Assembly: GCA_037147235.1 (NCBI GenBank)
Contig: JBAWVO010000065.1
Location: forward strand, 1-24,999
DNA length: 24,999 nt
Source of the DNA: JANXQG01 sp037147235
GTDB lineage: Bacteria > Planctomycetota > Planctomycetia > Pirellulales > Thermoguttaceae
Reading direction: 5' to 3'
Each line of letters starts with the position of its first letter. Position 1 is the first letter of the stretch. Both the position numbers and the translations under genes were made by a program. This document shows positions 7,778 to 14,644 of the stretch, one piece after another. The notes beneath the pieces are model-generated. The model had not been told where the DNA came from. It made no database searches and saw nothing but the letters and a program-made list of their open reading frames with translations.

Positions 7778-8113
7778 GTGTTTAAGTTAACGAAGATTGC
7801 GTTGTTGGTTTTTGTTGTGTCCGCGATGGCGATTCCGGCTTTCGCTCAAGAGAAGAAGACAGGCGAAGGCGCCACCGCGGCACCGGCGGCTACCAGCTCC
7901 GGTTTCATGGTCTTGGCCGGCGGTGCGGTCGGTGCGGGAATTGTGATCCTCGGTGCCGGCCTTGGTATCGGCAAGCTCGCTGCTTCCGCCGTGGAAAGCA
8001 TGGCTCGGCAGCCCGAGGTGGCCGGTAACATCCAGACCGCCATGATTATCGCCGCTGCCCTCATTGAAGGCGTAACTTTCTTCGCACTCATTGTGTGCAT
8101 TATGAAGGGATGA
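7778..8113 (+). CDS. atpE: F0F1 ATP synthase subunit c, with N-terminal signal-like extension
   Basis: This proteolipid forms the rotor ring. I chose GTG at 7778 because GAGGAG at 7763-7768 lies 9 nt before it. The ATG at 7769 touches that site, which is too close, and would add three residues. The result is 111 residues, longer than the usual 70-85. Residues 1-23 form a cleavable-looking signal (IPAFA before QEKK), followed by an Ala/Thr linker. The two-helix hairpin follows, with a Gly-rich first helix, the RQPE loop (77-80) and Glu97 as the ion-binding carboxylate in ALIEGVTFF. Ile sits where Na+-type rings have Gln, and Gly follows the Glu, so proton coupling is likely. Confidence 0.95.
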   Translation: MFKLTKIALLVFVVSAMAIPAFAQEKKTGEGATAAPAATSSGFMVLAGGAVGAGIVILGAGLGIGKLAASAVESMARQPEVAGNIQTAMIIAAALIEGVTFFALIVCIMKG

Positions 8114-8171
8114 GCAGAATCCGGAAGAGTATTTTAGGCGTGCTTCCGTTTTAAGACATCGAGGAATGATC

Positions 8172-8861
8172 ATGTTGACGCGACTGACTGCCGCGGTAGT
8201 CTTGACGTGGGTGGTGTTCGTGTGGAGTGCCGCACCCGCGTGGGCGGAATCTGCTGAAGGGACCGCGGATCACGCGACCAAGCAGGCCGCTCACGGCGAA
8301 GGCCAAGGCGCGGATGCACTAAATCCGGTGAACGCCGGCGGGGAGTATAATTTCCGCGGCGATCTGACGATTTGGACCGCCGTGGTTTTCCTCGTGGTGT
8401 TGGCCATCCTCTACAAAACTGCCTGGGGGCCGATCTGCGACGGCTTACAGAAGCGAGAAAACGAGATTGCCGCCCAGATTGCTGAAGCCCAGCGAAAAAA
8501 CGAGGAAGCCAAGCAGCTTCTCGCCGATTATGAAAAGAAACTCGCCACCGCCCGGGACGAGGTTCGCAGTCTGATTGAGCAGGGCCGACGCGATTCGGAA
8601 AAGATCGGCCAACAAATGTTGGATAAAGCCCGAGAAGAAGCCGGCATCGAGCGGCAGCGGGCCGTGCAGCAGATCGAGTCGGCCACCTTGGCCGCCCTGA
8701 AGGAGCTGGCCGATCGGAGTGCTACCTTGGCCGTCGATTTGGCCGGTAAGATCGTTGGTGCCCAGCTCAAAGCGGTGGATCACCGCCGGCTGATCGATCA
8801 GGCAGTGACCGAGTTCGCCAGTTCCCGGCAAGTTAAGGTCAACGGAAAATCCCACGGATAG
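8172..8861 (+). CDS. atpF: F0F1 ATP synthase subunit b, with signal-like N-terminus
   Basis: Subunit b is the peripheral stalk that links F0 to delta and alpha. The ATG at 8172 is preferred over the one at 8166 because GAGGA at 8161-8165 gives a 6-nt spacing. The protein has 229 residues, longer than the usual ~156. Residues 1-25 look like a signal peptide (SAAPAWA), followed by a polar His/Gly/Ala region, a membrane helix at about 64-86, and then a long charged coiled coil to about residue 185 (EAQRKNEEAKQLL and similar). As with atpE, an extra export-like segment precedes the normal membrane helix. It lies between atpE and atpH, 13 bp before the latter. Confidence 0.94.
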   Translation: MLTRLTAAVVLTWVVFVWSAAPAWAESAEGTADHATKQAAHGEGQGADALNPVNAGGEYNFRGDLTIWTAVVFLVVLAILYKTAWGPICDGLQKRENEIAAQIAEAQRKNEEAKQLLADYEKKLATARDEVRSLIEQGRRDSEKIGQQMLDKAREEAGIERQRAVQQIESATLAALKELADRSATLAVDLAGKIVGAQLKAVDHRRLIDQAVTEFASSRQVKVNGKSHG

Positions 8862-8874
8862 GTGAAGGCGTCCC

Positions 8875-9534
8875 ATGGCCGAATCGGCTGACATCATTGC
8901 CCGCGATGCCCAGAATGCGGCTCGGCTCTCGCCTGACGTAGGTCAGGAGAAAGTCGGCGAGATCTACGCTCGCGCCTTGTTGGGTGCCGCGGAGAAGGCG
9001 GGGCAAACGGTTGCCGTGCTTGAAGAGTTAGACGCCATCGTGAGCGAGGTGTTTGCCCAATTTCCCAAGCTCGAGACGGTGTTTGGCTCGCTCCTGGTCA
9101 GCCACGTGGAGAAGACTGCCCTGCTCGATAATGTCTTCGCATCGCAGATTTCCCGCTTGCTGCTGAATTTCCTCAAGGTCGTATCGCGGCACGGTCGCCT
9201 CGATTGCCTGCGGGCGATCCGGCGCGAGGCCCGAAAGTTGCATGAAGAGATGCAGGGCAATGTCCGCGTCCGCGTGACCACGGCCACCGCAGTCGATCAG
9301 CAACAGATCGAGCAGATCACCGCCACGTTGGGCGAGTCGCTAGGCCAGCGGCTGATTTTGGAGACCGTCGTCGATCCGGCATTGATCGGCGGGATCGTCC
9401 TTCGCATTGGTGACACCGTCTACGACGGCTCCGTCGCCAATCAATTGCAATCCATTCGCCAGCAGATGATTGATAGGAGTGTTCATGAGATTCAAAGCCG
9501 ACGAGATCGCTTCCGTTATCCAGCAGGAAGTTGA
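8875..9534 (+). CDS. atpH: F0F1 ATP synthase subunit delta
   Basis: The protein has 219 residues and joins the top of F1 to the b stalk. It has a 25-30 residue N-terminal extension before the usual start of the family (YARALLGAAEKAG). A helical N-terminal domain follows, then the C-terminal OSCP-type region with the signature VVDPALIGGIVLRIGDTVYDGS near 165-188. The last 50 bp overlap the start of atpA in another frame, encoding a basic tail (HEIQSRRDRFRYPAGS). This suggests tight translational coupling of delta to alpha. Confidence 0.94.
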   Translation: MAESADIIARDAQNAARLSPDVGQEKVGEIYARALLGAAEKAGQTVAVLEELDAIVSEVFAQFPKLETVFGSLLVSHVEKTALLDNVFASQISRLLLNFLKVVSRHGRLDCLRAIRREARKLHEEMQGNVRVRVTTATAVDQQQIEQITATLGESLGQRLILETVVDPALIGGIVLRIGDTVYDGSVANQLQSIRQQMIDRSVHEIQSRRDRFRYPAGS

Positions 9535-11002
9535 ACAGTTCGAGTCCCGTATCGACGTCCGTGAAGTCGGTCGCGTGATTGAAATAGGCGACGGCATCGC
9601 CCGTGTCTATGGGTTGTCGAACGTCATGGCTGGCGAGATGGTCCAGTTCCCTGGCGATATCTATGGCCAGGCATTCAACCTCGAAGAGAATTCGGTGGGC
9701 GTCATCATTCTTGGCGACTATTTGAAGATCGAAGAGGGCGACGAGGTTCGTAGCACCGGCCGCTTGCTCAGCGTGCCCGTGGGCGAGGCCGTGTTGGGCC
9801 GCGTGCTCGATCCGCTCGGCAATCCGCTGGATGGCGGCCCGCCGTTGGTCACCTCCGAGCGGCGGCCGGTCGAATGGATGGCCCCCGGCGTGGCCGGACG
9901 TCAGCCGGTGAACCAGCCGCTGCAAACGGGTATCAAGGCCATCGACGCCATGACGCCCATCGGACGCGGCCAGCGCGAATTGATCATCGGCGACCGCCGC
10001 ACCGGCAAGACGGCCATCTGCGTCGACACGATCATCAACCAAAAGAACTCTGGGGTGAAATGTTTCTACGTCGCCATCGGCCAAAAGGAATCGAACGTCG
10101 CCTCGTTAGTCGAGACGCTTCGCCGCCATGGCGCGATGGATTACACAACCGTGATCGTGGCGGGTGCCAGCGATCCGGCCCCGCTGCAATACGTGGCCCC
10201 TTATGCCGGCTGTGCGATGGCCGAGTACTTCATGTACAAAGGCCAGGACGCCTTGATCGTTTACGACGACTTGTCGAAGCAGGCCGTAGCCTACCGGCAG
10301 ATTTCGCTCCTGATGCGGCGTCCGCCTGGCCGCGAGGCCTACCCGGGCGACGTTTTCTACGCCCACAGCCGCCTCTTGGAGCGTGCCGCCAAGCTCAGCA
10401 AAGAACTCGGCGGCGGGTCGCTGACTGCTCTGCCGATCGTCGAGACGCTCGAAGGCGAGGTCTCGGCCTATATTCCCACGAACGTGATCTCCATCACCGA
10501 CGGACAGATCTACTTGCAGCCGGACTTGTTCTTTGCCGGGCAGCGTCCGGCCATGAACATCGGCATTTCTGTTTCTCGCGTAGGCGGCAACGCCCAGGTG
10601 CCCGCCATGAAGAAGGTGGCCGGCGGCCTGCGATTGGACCTCGCCTCCTTCCGAGAACTGGAAGCCTTTGCCCAACTAGGAACCGACGTTGACGCCGCCA
10701 CCCAATCCCGCCTGGATCGCGGCTACCGCATGACGGAACTGCTCAAGCAGGGTCTTTACAATCCCATGCCAATCATCGACCAGGTGCTGAGCATTTATGC
10801 CGGTACGCGCGGGCACCTCGACAAGGTTCCCCTCAAGGAAGTGCATGCCTGGGAGAGCGGATATTTGCAATTCGTTCGCGAACAGAAGCAGGCCCTTTAC
10901 CAGAAACTCAACGAAACCAAGAAATTGGACGACGCCGCGTTCGCCACGATTGATGCCGCGATTGCGGAGTTCCAGAAGATTTTTACGGCGGGGAAGAGGT
11001 AG
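9485..11002 (+). CDS. atpA: F0F1 ATP synthase subunit alpha
   Basis: The protein has 505 residues. Alpha is the non-catalytic nucleotide-binding subunit of the F1 hexamer. ATG at 9485 is chosen because AGGAG at 9475-9479 lies 5 nt before it; an in-frame ATG at 9470 overlaps delta further without such a site. The N-terminal helix (ADEIASVIQQEVEQFES) is the normal delta-binding segment. The P-loop GDRRTGKT is at 169-176, and the arginine-finger region near 365 (ISVSRVGG) is present. Its start lies within atpH. The gene is followed not by atpG directly but by a two-gene insertion edged by 7-bp repeats. Confidence 0.97.
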   Translation: MRFKADEIASVIQQEVEQFESRIDVREVGRVIEIGDGIARVYGLSNVMAGEMVQFPGDIYGQAFNLEENSVGVIILGDYLKIEEGDEVRSTGRLLSVPVGEAVLGRVLDPLGNPLDGGPPLVTSERRPVEWMAPGVAGRQPVNQPLQTGIKAIDAMTPIGRGQRELIIGDRRTGKTAICVDTIINQKNSGVKCFYVAIGQKESNVASLVETLRRHGAMDYTTVIVAGASDPAPLQYVAPYAGCAMAEYFMYKGQDALIVYDDLSKQAVAYRQISLLMRRPPGREAYPGDVFYAHSRLLERAAKLSKELGGGSLTALPIVETLEGEVSAYIPTNVISITDGQIYLQPDLFFAGQRPAMNIGISVSRVGGNAQVPAMKKVAGGLRLDLASFRELEAFAQLGTDVDAATQSRLDRGYRMTELLKQGLYNPMPIIDQVLSIYAGTRGHLDKVPLKEVHAWESGYLQFVREQKQALYQKLNETKKLDDAAFATIDAAIAEFQKIFTAGKR

Positions 11003-11014
11003 AGACGCAACGAG

Positions 11015-11042
11015 AAATCTCAAATTTCATAATTCCAAATTA
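11015..11042. repeat. Degenerate 7-bp tandem repeat after atpA
   Basis: Four heptamers of the form AAATCTC, AAATTTC, ATAATTC, CAAATTA follow directly after the atpA stop and precede the DUF4160 gene. The period of seven matches the cleaner arrays at 12485, 12947 and 14581. Confidence 0.55.
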
Positions 11043-11057
11043 TATGAGGAAACCGTC

Positions 11058-11327
11058 ATGCCGGCAATATCCATGTTTTACGGGATCATTGTTTACATGT
11101 ACTACACGGACAACACAAAACACCATCAACCGCATGTCCATGCACAGTACCAGGAGCAGGAAGCCGTGATTGCGATTCCTGAAGGAGACTTGTTGGCGGG
11201 AAGCCTTCCTCCGACAAAGATGCGATTGTTGCTAGCATGGATGGAAATTCACCAAGACGACCTGATGGCCGACTGGCAACTTGCTGTCGCGGGGCAGCAA
11301 CCTTTCAGGATCAAACCACTGAGGTAG
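11058..11327 (+). CDS. DUF4160 family protein
   Basis: The protein has 89 residues. The family is recognised by the start MPxISxFYGIIVYMYYxD, the HHQPHVHAQY segment and the C-terminal MADW region. ATG at 11058 has AGGAAA about 6 nt upstream, better than longer in-frame starts that run back into atpA. DUF4160 genes are commonly paired with DUF2442 genes, as here (3 bp apart). The pairing is often treated as toxin-antitoxin-like, but I know of no firm activity for this family. It has no place in ATP synthase and interrupts the atpA-atpG junction, so it is an inserted accessory gene. Confidence 0.85.
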   Translation: MPAISMFYGIIVYMYYTDNTKHHQPHVHAQYQEQEAVIAIPEGDLLAGSLPPTKMRLLLAWMEIHQDDLMADWQLAVAGQQPFRIKPLR

Positions 11328-11330
11328 GAA

Positions 11331-11603
11331 ATGGATCCCAGAGTCAAAGAGGTAACGCCAGAGGACGACTACCGCCTGCAAATCGTTTTCACCAACGGCG
11401 AAACCGGCATTTATGACTGTCGGCCGCTGCTGGATTTCGGCGTATTTCGAGAACTTCGGGACGTAAGCTATTTCCGATTGGTACGAGCGGCAAACGGCAC
11501 GGTAGCCTGGCCCCACGAACAGGACATCTGCCCTGACACCGTTTACTTAAATTGTGAAAAGACAACCGACAACCGACAACTAACCACTTCCCCCCATGGC
11601 TAA
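11331..11603 (+). CDS. DUF2442 family protein
   Basis: The protein has 90 residues. The family pattern is a two-stranded start (VTPEDDYRLQIVFTNGE, then YDCRPLL), an FRELRDVSYFRLV segment and the hallmark WPHEQDICPDTVY at 60-72. Homologues usually end soon after this. Here residues about 77-84 are encoded by a 7-bp repeat (GACAACC three times) and the tail continues to a TAA at 11601. That stop overlaps the atpG start as ATGGCTAA, an 8-bp overlap. Translation of atpG may therefore depend on ribosomes finishing this gene, because atpG has no Shine-Dalgarno site of its own. It is likely the partner of the DUF4160 protein. Confidence 0.85.
   Translation: MDPRVKEVTPEDDYRLQIVFTNGETGIYDCRPLLDFGVFRELRDVSYFRLVRAANGTVAWPHEQDICPDTVYLNCEKTTDNRQLTTSPHG
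11561..11581 (+). repeat. GACAACC heptamer repeat (3 units) in the 3' end of the DUF2442 gene
   Basis: Three tandem 7-bp units (the last ends in T) lie 15 bp before atpG. They form the right edge of the DUF4160/DUF2442 insertion and are translated as the tail of the DUF2442 protein. Confidence 0.7.
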
Positions 11604-12480
11604 AGCCAAAGCACTCGACCGACGACGCAAATCGATCCGCAGCATTCGCAAGATCACGCGGACGATGGAGTTGATCTCAACGGCACAGTTCCGCAAAGCG
11701 ATGGACCGTGCGGTGGCGGTCTCGGCCTACGCGAAGCGGATCGTCGCGCTGGTCGGGCACCTTACCACGGCCGGGCTGGAGGTCAAGCATCCGCTGTTGG
11801 AAGCTCATGCCGAGACGTCGAAGGCCGCGCTGCTGGTGCTGTCGGCCAATCGCGGTCTGTGCGGCGGATACAACGGCAGCGTGTTGCGTCACGGCATGAG
11901 CCAGTTGAAGCAACTCCGTGCCACGGTGCCGGAGGTTCGCTTGGAAGTCTCCGGGAAGCGGGGTATTTCGGCCTTTCGATTCCGAAAAATAGAAATCGCC
12001 GAGCGTTTCACGCAGTTCGATAACAAGCCAACGTTCGCGGAAGTGGAAGTGCTGGCCAATCGCTACCTGGAATGGTATCAGTCGGGCCGCCTCGACCGCT
12101 TGGACGTCGTTTACACCAAGTTCGAGAGTCTCGGCCGGCAGTATGCTGTGGTGGAGACGTTGCTGCCCTTGGCCCAACTGAACGGCGCGGGCCAAGACGA
12201 GAATCCCAATAGCCCCCACATCCAGTATGAGTTCCTGCCCTCGGCGGCGAGCATTGTCGATGAAGTGGTGCCGGCCAGTTTCAAGGTGAAGCTCTTCAAG
12301 TGCTTTCTCGACGCGGCCGTGAGCGAACAGATCGCTCGCCGCGTTGCCATGAAGAACGCCACGGAAAACGCTGACTCGATGATCGGAAGCCTCTCGATTG
12401 CCTACAACCGTGCCCGGCAAGGGCAGATCACCGGAGAACTACTGGAGATTGTCGGAGGAGCGGAAGCACTGAATAAATAA
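11596..12480 (+). CDS. atpG: F0F1 ATP synthase subunit gamma
   Basis: The protein has 294 residues. Gamma is the rotating central shaft of F1. The N-terminal helix has the family motif IRKITRTMELISTAQFRKAMDRAV, a Rossmann-like middle part contains LLVLSANRGLCGGYN, and the C-terminal helix has NATENADSMIGSLSIAYNRARQ. These pair as the coiled-coil shaft. Length is normal. The start lacks a Shine-Dalgarno site (upstream is ACTTCCCCCC) and overlaps the DUF2442 gene by 8 bp, implying translational coupling to an inserted gene. A heptamer array begins 4 bp after its stop. Confidence 0.96.
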   Translation: MAKAKALDRRRKSIRSIRKITRTMELISTAQFRKAMDRAVAVSAYAKRIVALVGHLTTAGLEVKHPLLEAHAETSKAALLVLSANRGLCGGYNGSVLRHGMSQLKQLRATVPEVRLEVSGKRGISAFRFRKIEIAERFTQFDNKPTFAEVEVLANRYLEWYQSGRLDRLDVVYTKFESLGRQYAVVETLLPLAQLNGAGQDENPNSPHIQYEFLPSAASIVDEVVPASFKVKLFKCFLDAAVSEQIARRVAMKNATENADSMIGSLSIAYNRARQGQITGELLEIVGGAEALNK

Positions 12481-12484
12481 GAAA

Positions 12485-12540
12485 AATTGAAAATTGAGAA
12501 TTGAAAATTGAGAATTGCAAATTGAGAATTGCAAATTGCA
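12485..12540 (+). repeat. Heptamer array, 8 units (AATTGNN), left of the four-helix-bundle gene
   Basis: Eight exact 7-bp steps share AATTG and vary only in the last two bases (AA, AG, AA, AG, CA, AG, CA, CA). The array begins right after atpG. It is inverted relative to the array at 12947-12988, so the two bracket the gene at 12565-12924. Confidence 0.9.
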
Positions 12541-12564
12541 AAGTAAATACAGGGATGGCGGGCG

Positions 12565-12924
12565 GTGAAACCGGAAGAATTGTCAGACAGATTTCTGGAT
12601 TTTTCGGTCAGAATTGGTCATGTTGTCGATGCGTTGCCTGAAACACGGTTGGGTCGGCACGTGGCCAGCCAGTTGGTTAGGTCGGGGACATCGCCCGGGC
12701 CGAATTACGAAGAAGGTTGTGCCGCAGAGAGCCGTGCCGATTTTGCCCATAAACTGAGCATTGTGCTGAAGGAGTTGCGAGAATCGCGATATTGGTTGCG
12801 ACTGGTTGTTCGCGCCAAATTGCTTTCCGATCAAAAGATGAATGGACTAATTGACGAAAGCGACCAGCTTTGCAGAATCATCGGTAAATCAGTCGCTACT
12901 GCGAAAAACCGCAGTAAGACATAA
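12565..12924 (+). CDS. Four-helix-bundle protein (S23/23S rRNA intervening-sequence type)
   Basis: The protein has 119 residues and starts with GTG at 12565; no better start is visible, and an AGGGA at 12551 is a weak, distant site. The family pattern is clear: LSDRFLDFSVRI, LGRHVASQLVRSGTSPGPNYEEGCAAESRADF, then LSIVLKELRESRYWLRLV. These are amphipathic helices that in known structures form four-helix bundles and homopentamers. Relatives occur in 23S rRNA intervening sequences and as stand-alone genes; their molecular role is not established. Here the gene stands alone between atpG and atpD, bracketed by inverted heptamer arrays, with no link to ATP synthesis. It looks like an inserted cassette. 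Confidence 0.88.
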   Translation: MKPEELSDRFLDFSVRIGHVVDALPETRLGRHVASQLVRSGTSPGPNYEEGCAAESRADFAHKLSIVLKELRESRYWLRLVVRAKLLSDQKMNGLIDESDQLCRIIGKSVATAKNRSKT

Positions 12925-12946
12925 CAACATAACAAGTTATTTTGAC

Positions 12947-12988
12947 TGCAATTTGCAATTTTCAATTTGCAATTTGCAATTTTCAATC
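12947..12988 (-). repeat. Heptamer array, 6 units (NNCAATT), right of the four-helix-bundle gene
   Basis: Six 7-bp units (TGCAATT or TTCAATT, the last imperfect) are the reverse complement type of the array at 12485-12540. The array ends 20 bp before the atpD start and forms most of the atpD leader. Confidence 0.9.
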
Positions 12989-13008
12989 TTTATTGCAGGC
13001 CAATTTCC

Positions 13009-14478
13009 ATGCCTACCACACTACTCCAGCCCGCCCCCACAAAAAAACAAGTCGGCCGCGTGACGCAAATCATCGGCTCGACCTTCGATGCTGAGTTCCC
13101 CGAGGACAGTCTGCCGGCGATCTATAACGCCGTGAGGATTGAGGCCGAGGAGAAAGGCGTGAAGGTCCACCTCACCGGCGAAGTGCAGGCCCAGCTTGGC
13201 GGCGGTCGCGTTCGCTGCGTCGCCCTGGGCAGCACCGACGGCATGGTTCGCGGCACGCCCTGCATCGACACCGGTGCTCCGGTCTGCGTGCCCGTCGGCA
13301 AGGGTACGCTGGGACGCGTCTTCAACCTGCTGGGCGAACCGATCGACGATCTCGGCCCGGTCAACGCGGAAGAGTACTGGCCCATCCACCGCGACGCCCC
13401 GCCGGTCACCGATCTCTCGACGAAGACGGAAATCTTCGAGACGGGCATCAAGGTGATCGACCTACTGACACCCTTCGTCCGTGGCGGCAAGGCCGGATTG
13501 TTCGGCGGTGCCGGGTTGGGCAAGACGGTGATCCTTCAGGAATTGATCGCCCGCATCGCCTCGGCCCACGGTGGTTCTTCCGTGTTCGCAGGCGTCGGCG
13601 AGCGGACGCGCGAAGGGAACGACCTGTGGCTGGAAATGCAGCACGCCAAGATCGGCAGCACGGGCCGCGTGGTCATGGATCAGACGTGCATGGTCTTCGG
13701 CCAGATGAACGAGCCGCCCGGTGCCCGTCTGCGCGTCGCTCTTTCGGCCCTGACGATGGCCGAATACTTTCGCGACTCGACCGGTTCCGACGTGCTGTTG
13801 TTCATCGACAATATCTTCCGTTTCTCGCAGGCGGGCAGCGAGGTATCGGCCCTTTTGGGACGCATGCCGTCGGCCGTGGGTTACCAGCCGACACTGGCCA
13901 CGGAGATGGGCCAGTTGCAGGAGCGAATCACCTCGACGAATCGTGGGGCCATCACTTCGGTGCAGGCCGTTTATGTGCCGGCCGACGATCCGACCGACCC
14001 TGCCCCAGCCACGGCCTTCGGCCAGTTGGACGCGTTCATTTATCTCGATCGCGCGATTTCCGAAAAAGGGATTTATCCGGCCGTCGATCCGCTGGCCTCG
14101 TCGAGCCGCGTACTCGATCCGCAGTACGTGGGCGAGCGGCACTACGATTGCGCCCGGCGGGTGCAGACGACCTTGCAACGCTACCGCGAGTTGCAGGACA
14201 TCATCGCCATCTTGGGCGTCGATGAGTTGAGCGAGTCGGACAAGCTTGTCGTGCATCGTGCCAGGCGGATGGAGCGGTTCCTGTCGCAGCCCTTCCTTGT
14301 GGCCGAGGCGTTCACCAACAAGCCTGGCGAAATCACGCCGCTGGCCGATACGATTCGCAGCTTTGAAGAAATTGCCGATGGCAAATGGGATCACCTGTCG
14401 GAGCAGGCCTTCATGTATGTCGGCGCGATCGAGCAGGCCGCCGAGCAGGAGAAGAAGCTGGCCGCCGCGGCAAAATAA
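13009..14478 (+). CDS. atpD: F0F1 ATP synthase subunit beta (catalytic)
   Basis: The protein has 489 residues. Beta carries the catalytic sites for ATP synthesis. The P-loop GGAGLGKT is at 166-173, the catalytic Glu198 in GVGERTREGNDLW, and the Walker B segment LLFIDNIFRF at 263-272 contains Asp267. ATG at 13009 is chosen; an in-frame ATG at 12967 lies inside the heptamer array and would add 14 repeat-derived residues. Only a weak site (GCAGG, 12995-12999) precedes the start, because the native leader has been displaced by repeat DNA. The N-terminus has a short extra segment before VGRVTQIIGS. The C-terminus is normal. Confidence 0.97.
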   Translation: MPTTLLQPAPTKKQVGRVTQIIGSTFDAEFPEDSLPAIYNAVRIEAEEKGVKVHLTGEVQAQLGGGRVRCVALGSTDGMVRGTPCIDTGAPVCVPVGKGTLGRVFNLLGEPIDDLGPVNAEEYWPIHRDAPPVTDLSTKTEIFETGIKVIDLLTPFVRGGKAGLFGGAGLGKTVILQELIARIASAHGGSSVFAGVGERTREGNDLWLEMQHAKIGSTGRVVMDQTCMVFGQMNEPPGARLRVALSALTMAEYFRDSTGSDVLLFIDNIFRFSQAGSEVSALLGRMPSAVGYQPTLATEMGQLQERITSTNRGAITSVQAVYVPADDPTDPAPATAFGQLDAFIYLDRAISEKGIYPAVDPLASSSRVLDPQYVGERHYDCARRVQTTLQRYRELQDIIAILGVDELSESDKLVVHRARRMERFLSQPFLVAEAFTNKPGEITPLADTIRSFEEIADGKWDHLSEQAFMYVGAIEQAAEQEKKLAAAAK

Positions 14479-14479
14479 G

Positions 14480-14493
14480 AATTGCAAATTGAG
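14480..14493 (+). repeat. Two heptamer units after atpD
   Basis: AATTGCA and AATTGAG follow directly after the atpD stop. They are in the same orientation as the 12485 array and inverted relative to the units at 14581-14615. Confidence 0.7.
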
Positions 14494-14580
14494 GGAAGTT
14501 GCTAATACCAAAGAGTTAACCTTAGCGGAGGAATTCGAGCGTCGGATTGCAGAGAGCGGATAACCGGTCCGCAAGGGTCT
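14494..14580 (+). other. 87-bp island between inverted heptamer arrays (possible gene remnant)
   Basis: The segment between the two arrays has a sequence character unlike the repeats. One frame is open across it and gives KELTLAEEFERRIAESG before a TAA at 14561, a helix-like peptide with no start of its own. It may be what remains of a cassette like the one at 12565. I do not recognise the peptide, and it may be chance. Confidence 0.35.
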
Positions 14581-14629
14581 TCCAATTTGCAATTCTCAAT
14601 TTGCAATTTGCAATTTCCCCTTTGCAATT
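14581..14629 (-). repeat. Heptamer array before atpC (5 units plus 1)
   Basis: Five consecutive units of the NNCAATT type run from 14581 to 14615. A sixth TGCAATT lies at 14623-14629 after a CCCC interruption. The array ends about 15 bp before the atpC start and makes up its leader. Confidence 0.85.
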
Positions 14630-14644
14630 TCTCCTCGTCCGACC

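Noticed and set aside
10797..11057. Longer start for the DUF4160 protein reaching back into atpA
   Set aside because: The extra 87 residues overlap atpA out of frame and are Arg/Pro-rich; the ATG at 11058 has a ribosome site and matches the family start.
12485..12988. CRISPR array
   Set aside because: Repeats are 7 bp, contiguous and without spacers, and no cas genes are present.
12967..13008. Upstream ATG for atpD
   Set aside because: The added 14 residues are encoded by the heptamer array and are not part of the beta-subunit family.
13462..14592. Minus-strand frame of 376 codons opposite atpD
   Set aside because: atpD is unambiguous on the plus strand, and the antisense frame has no recognisable features.
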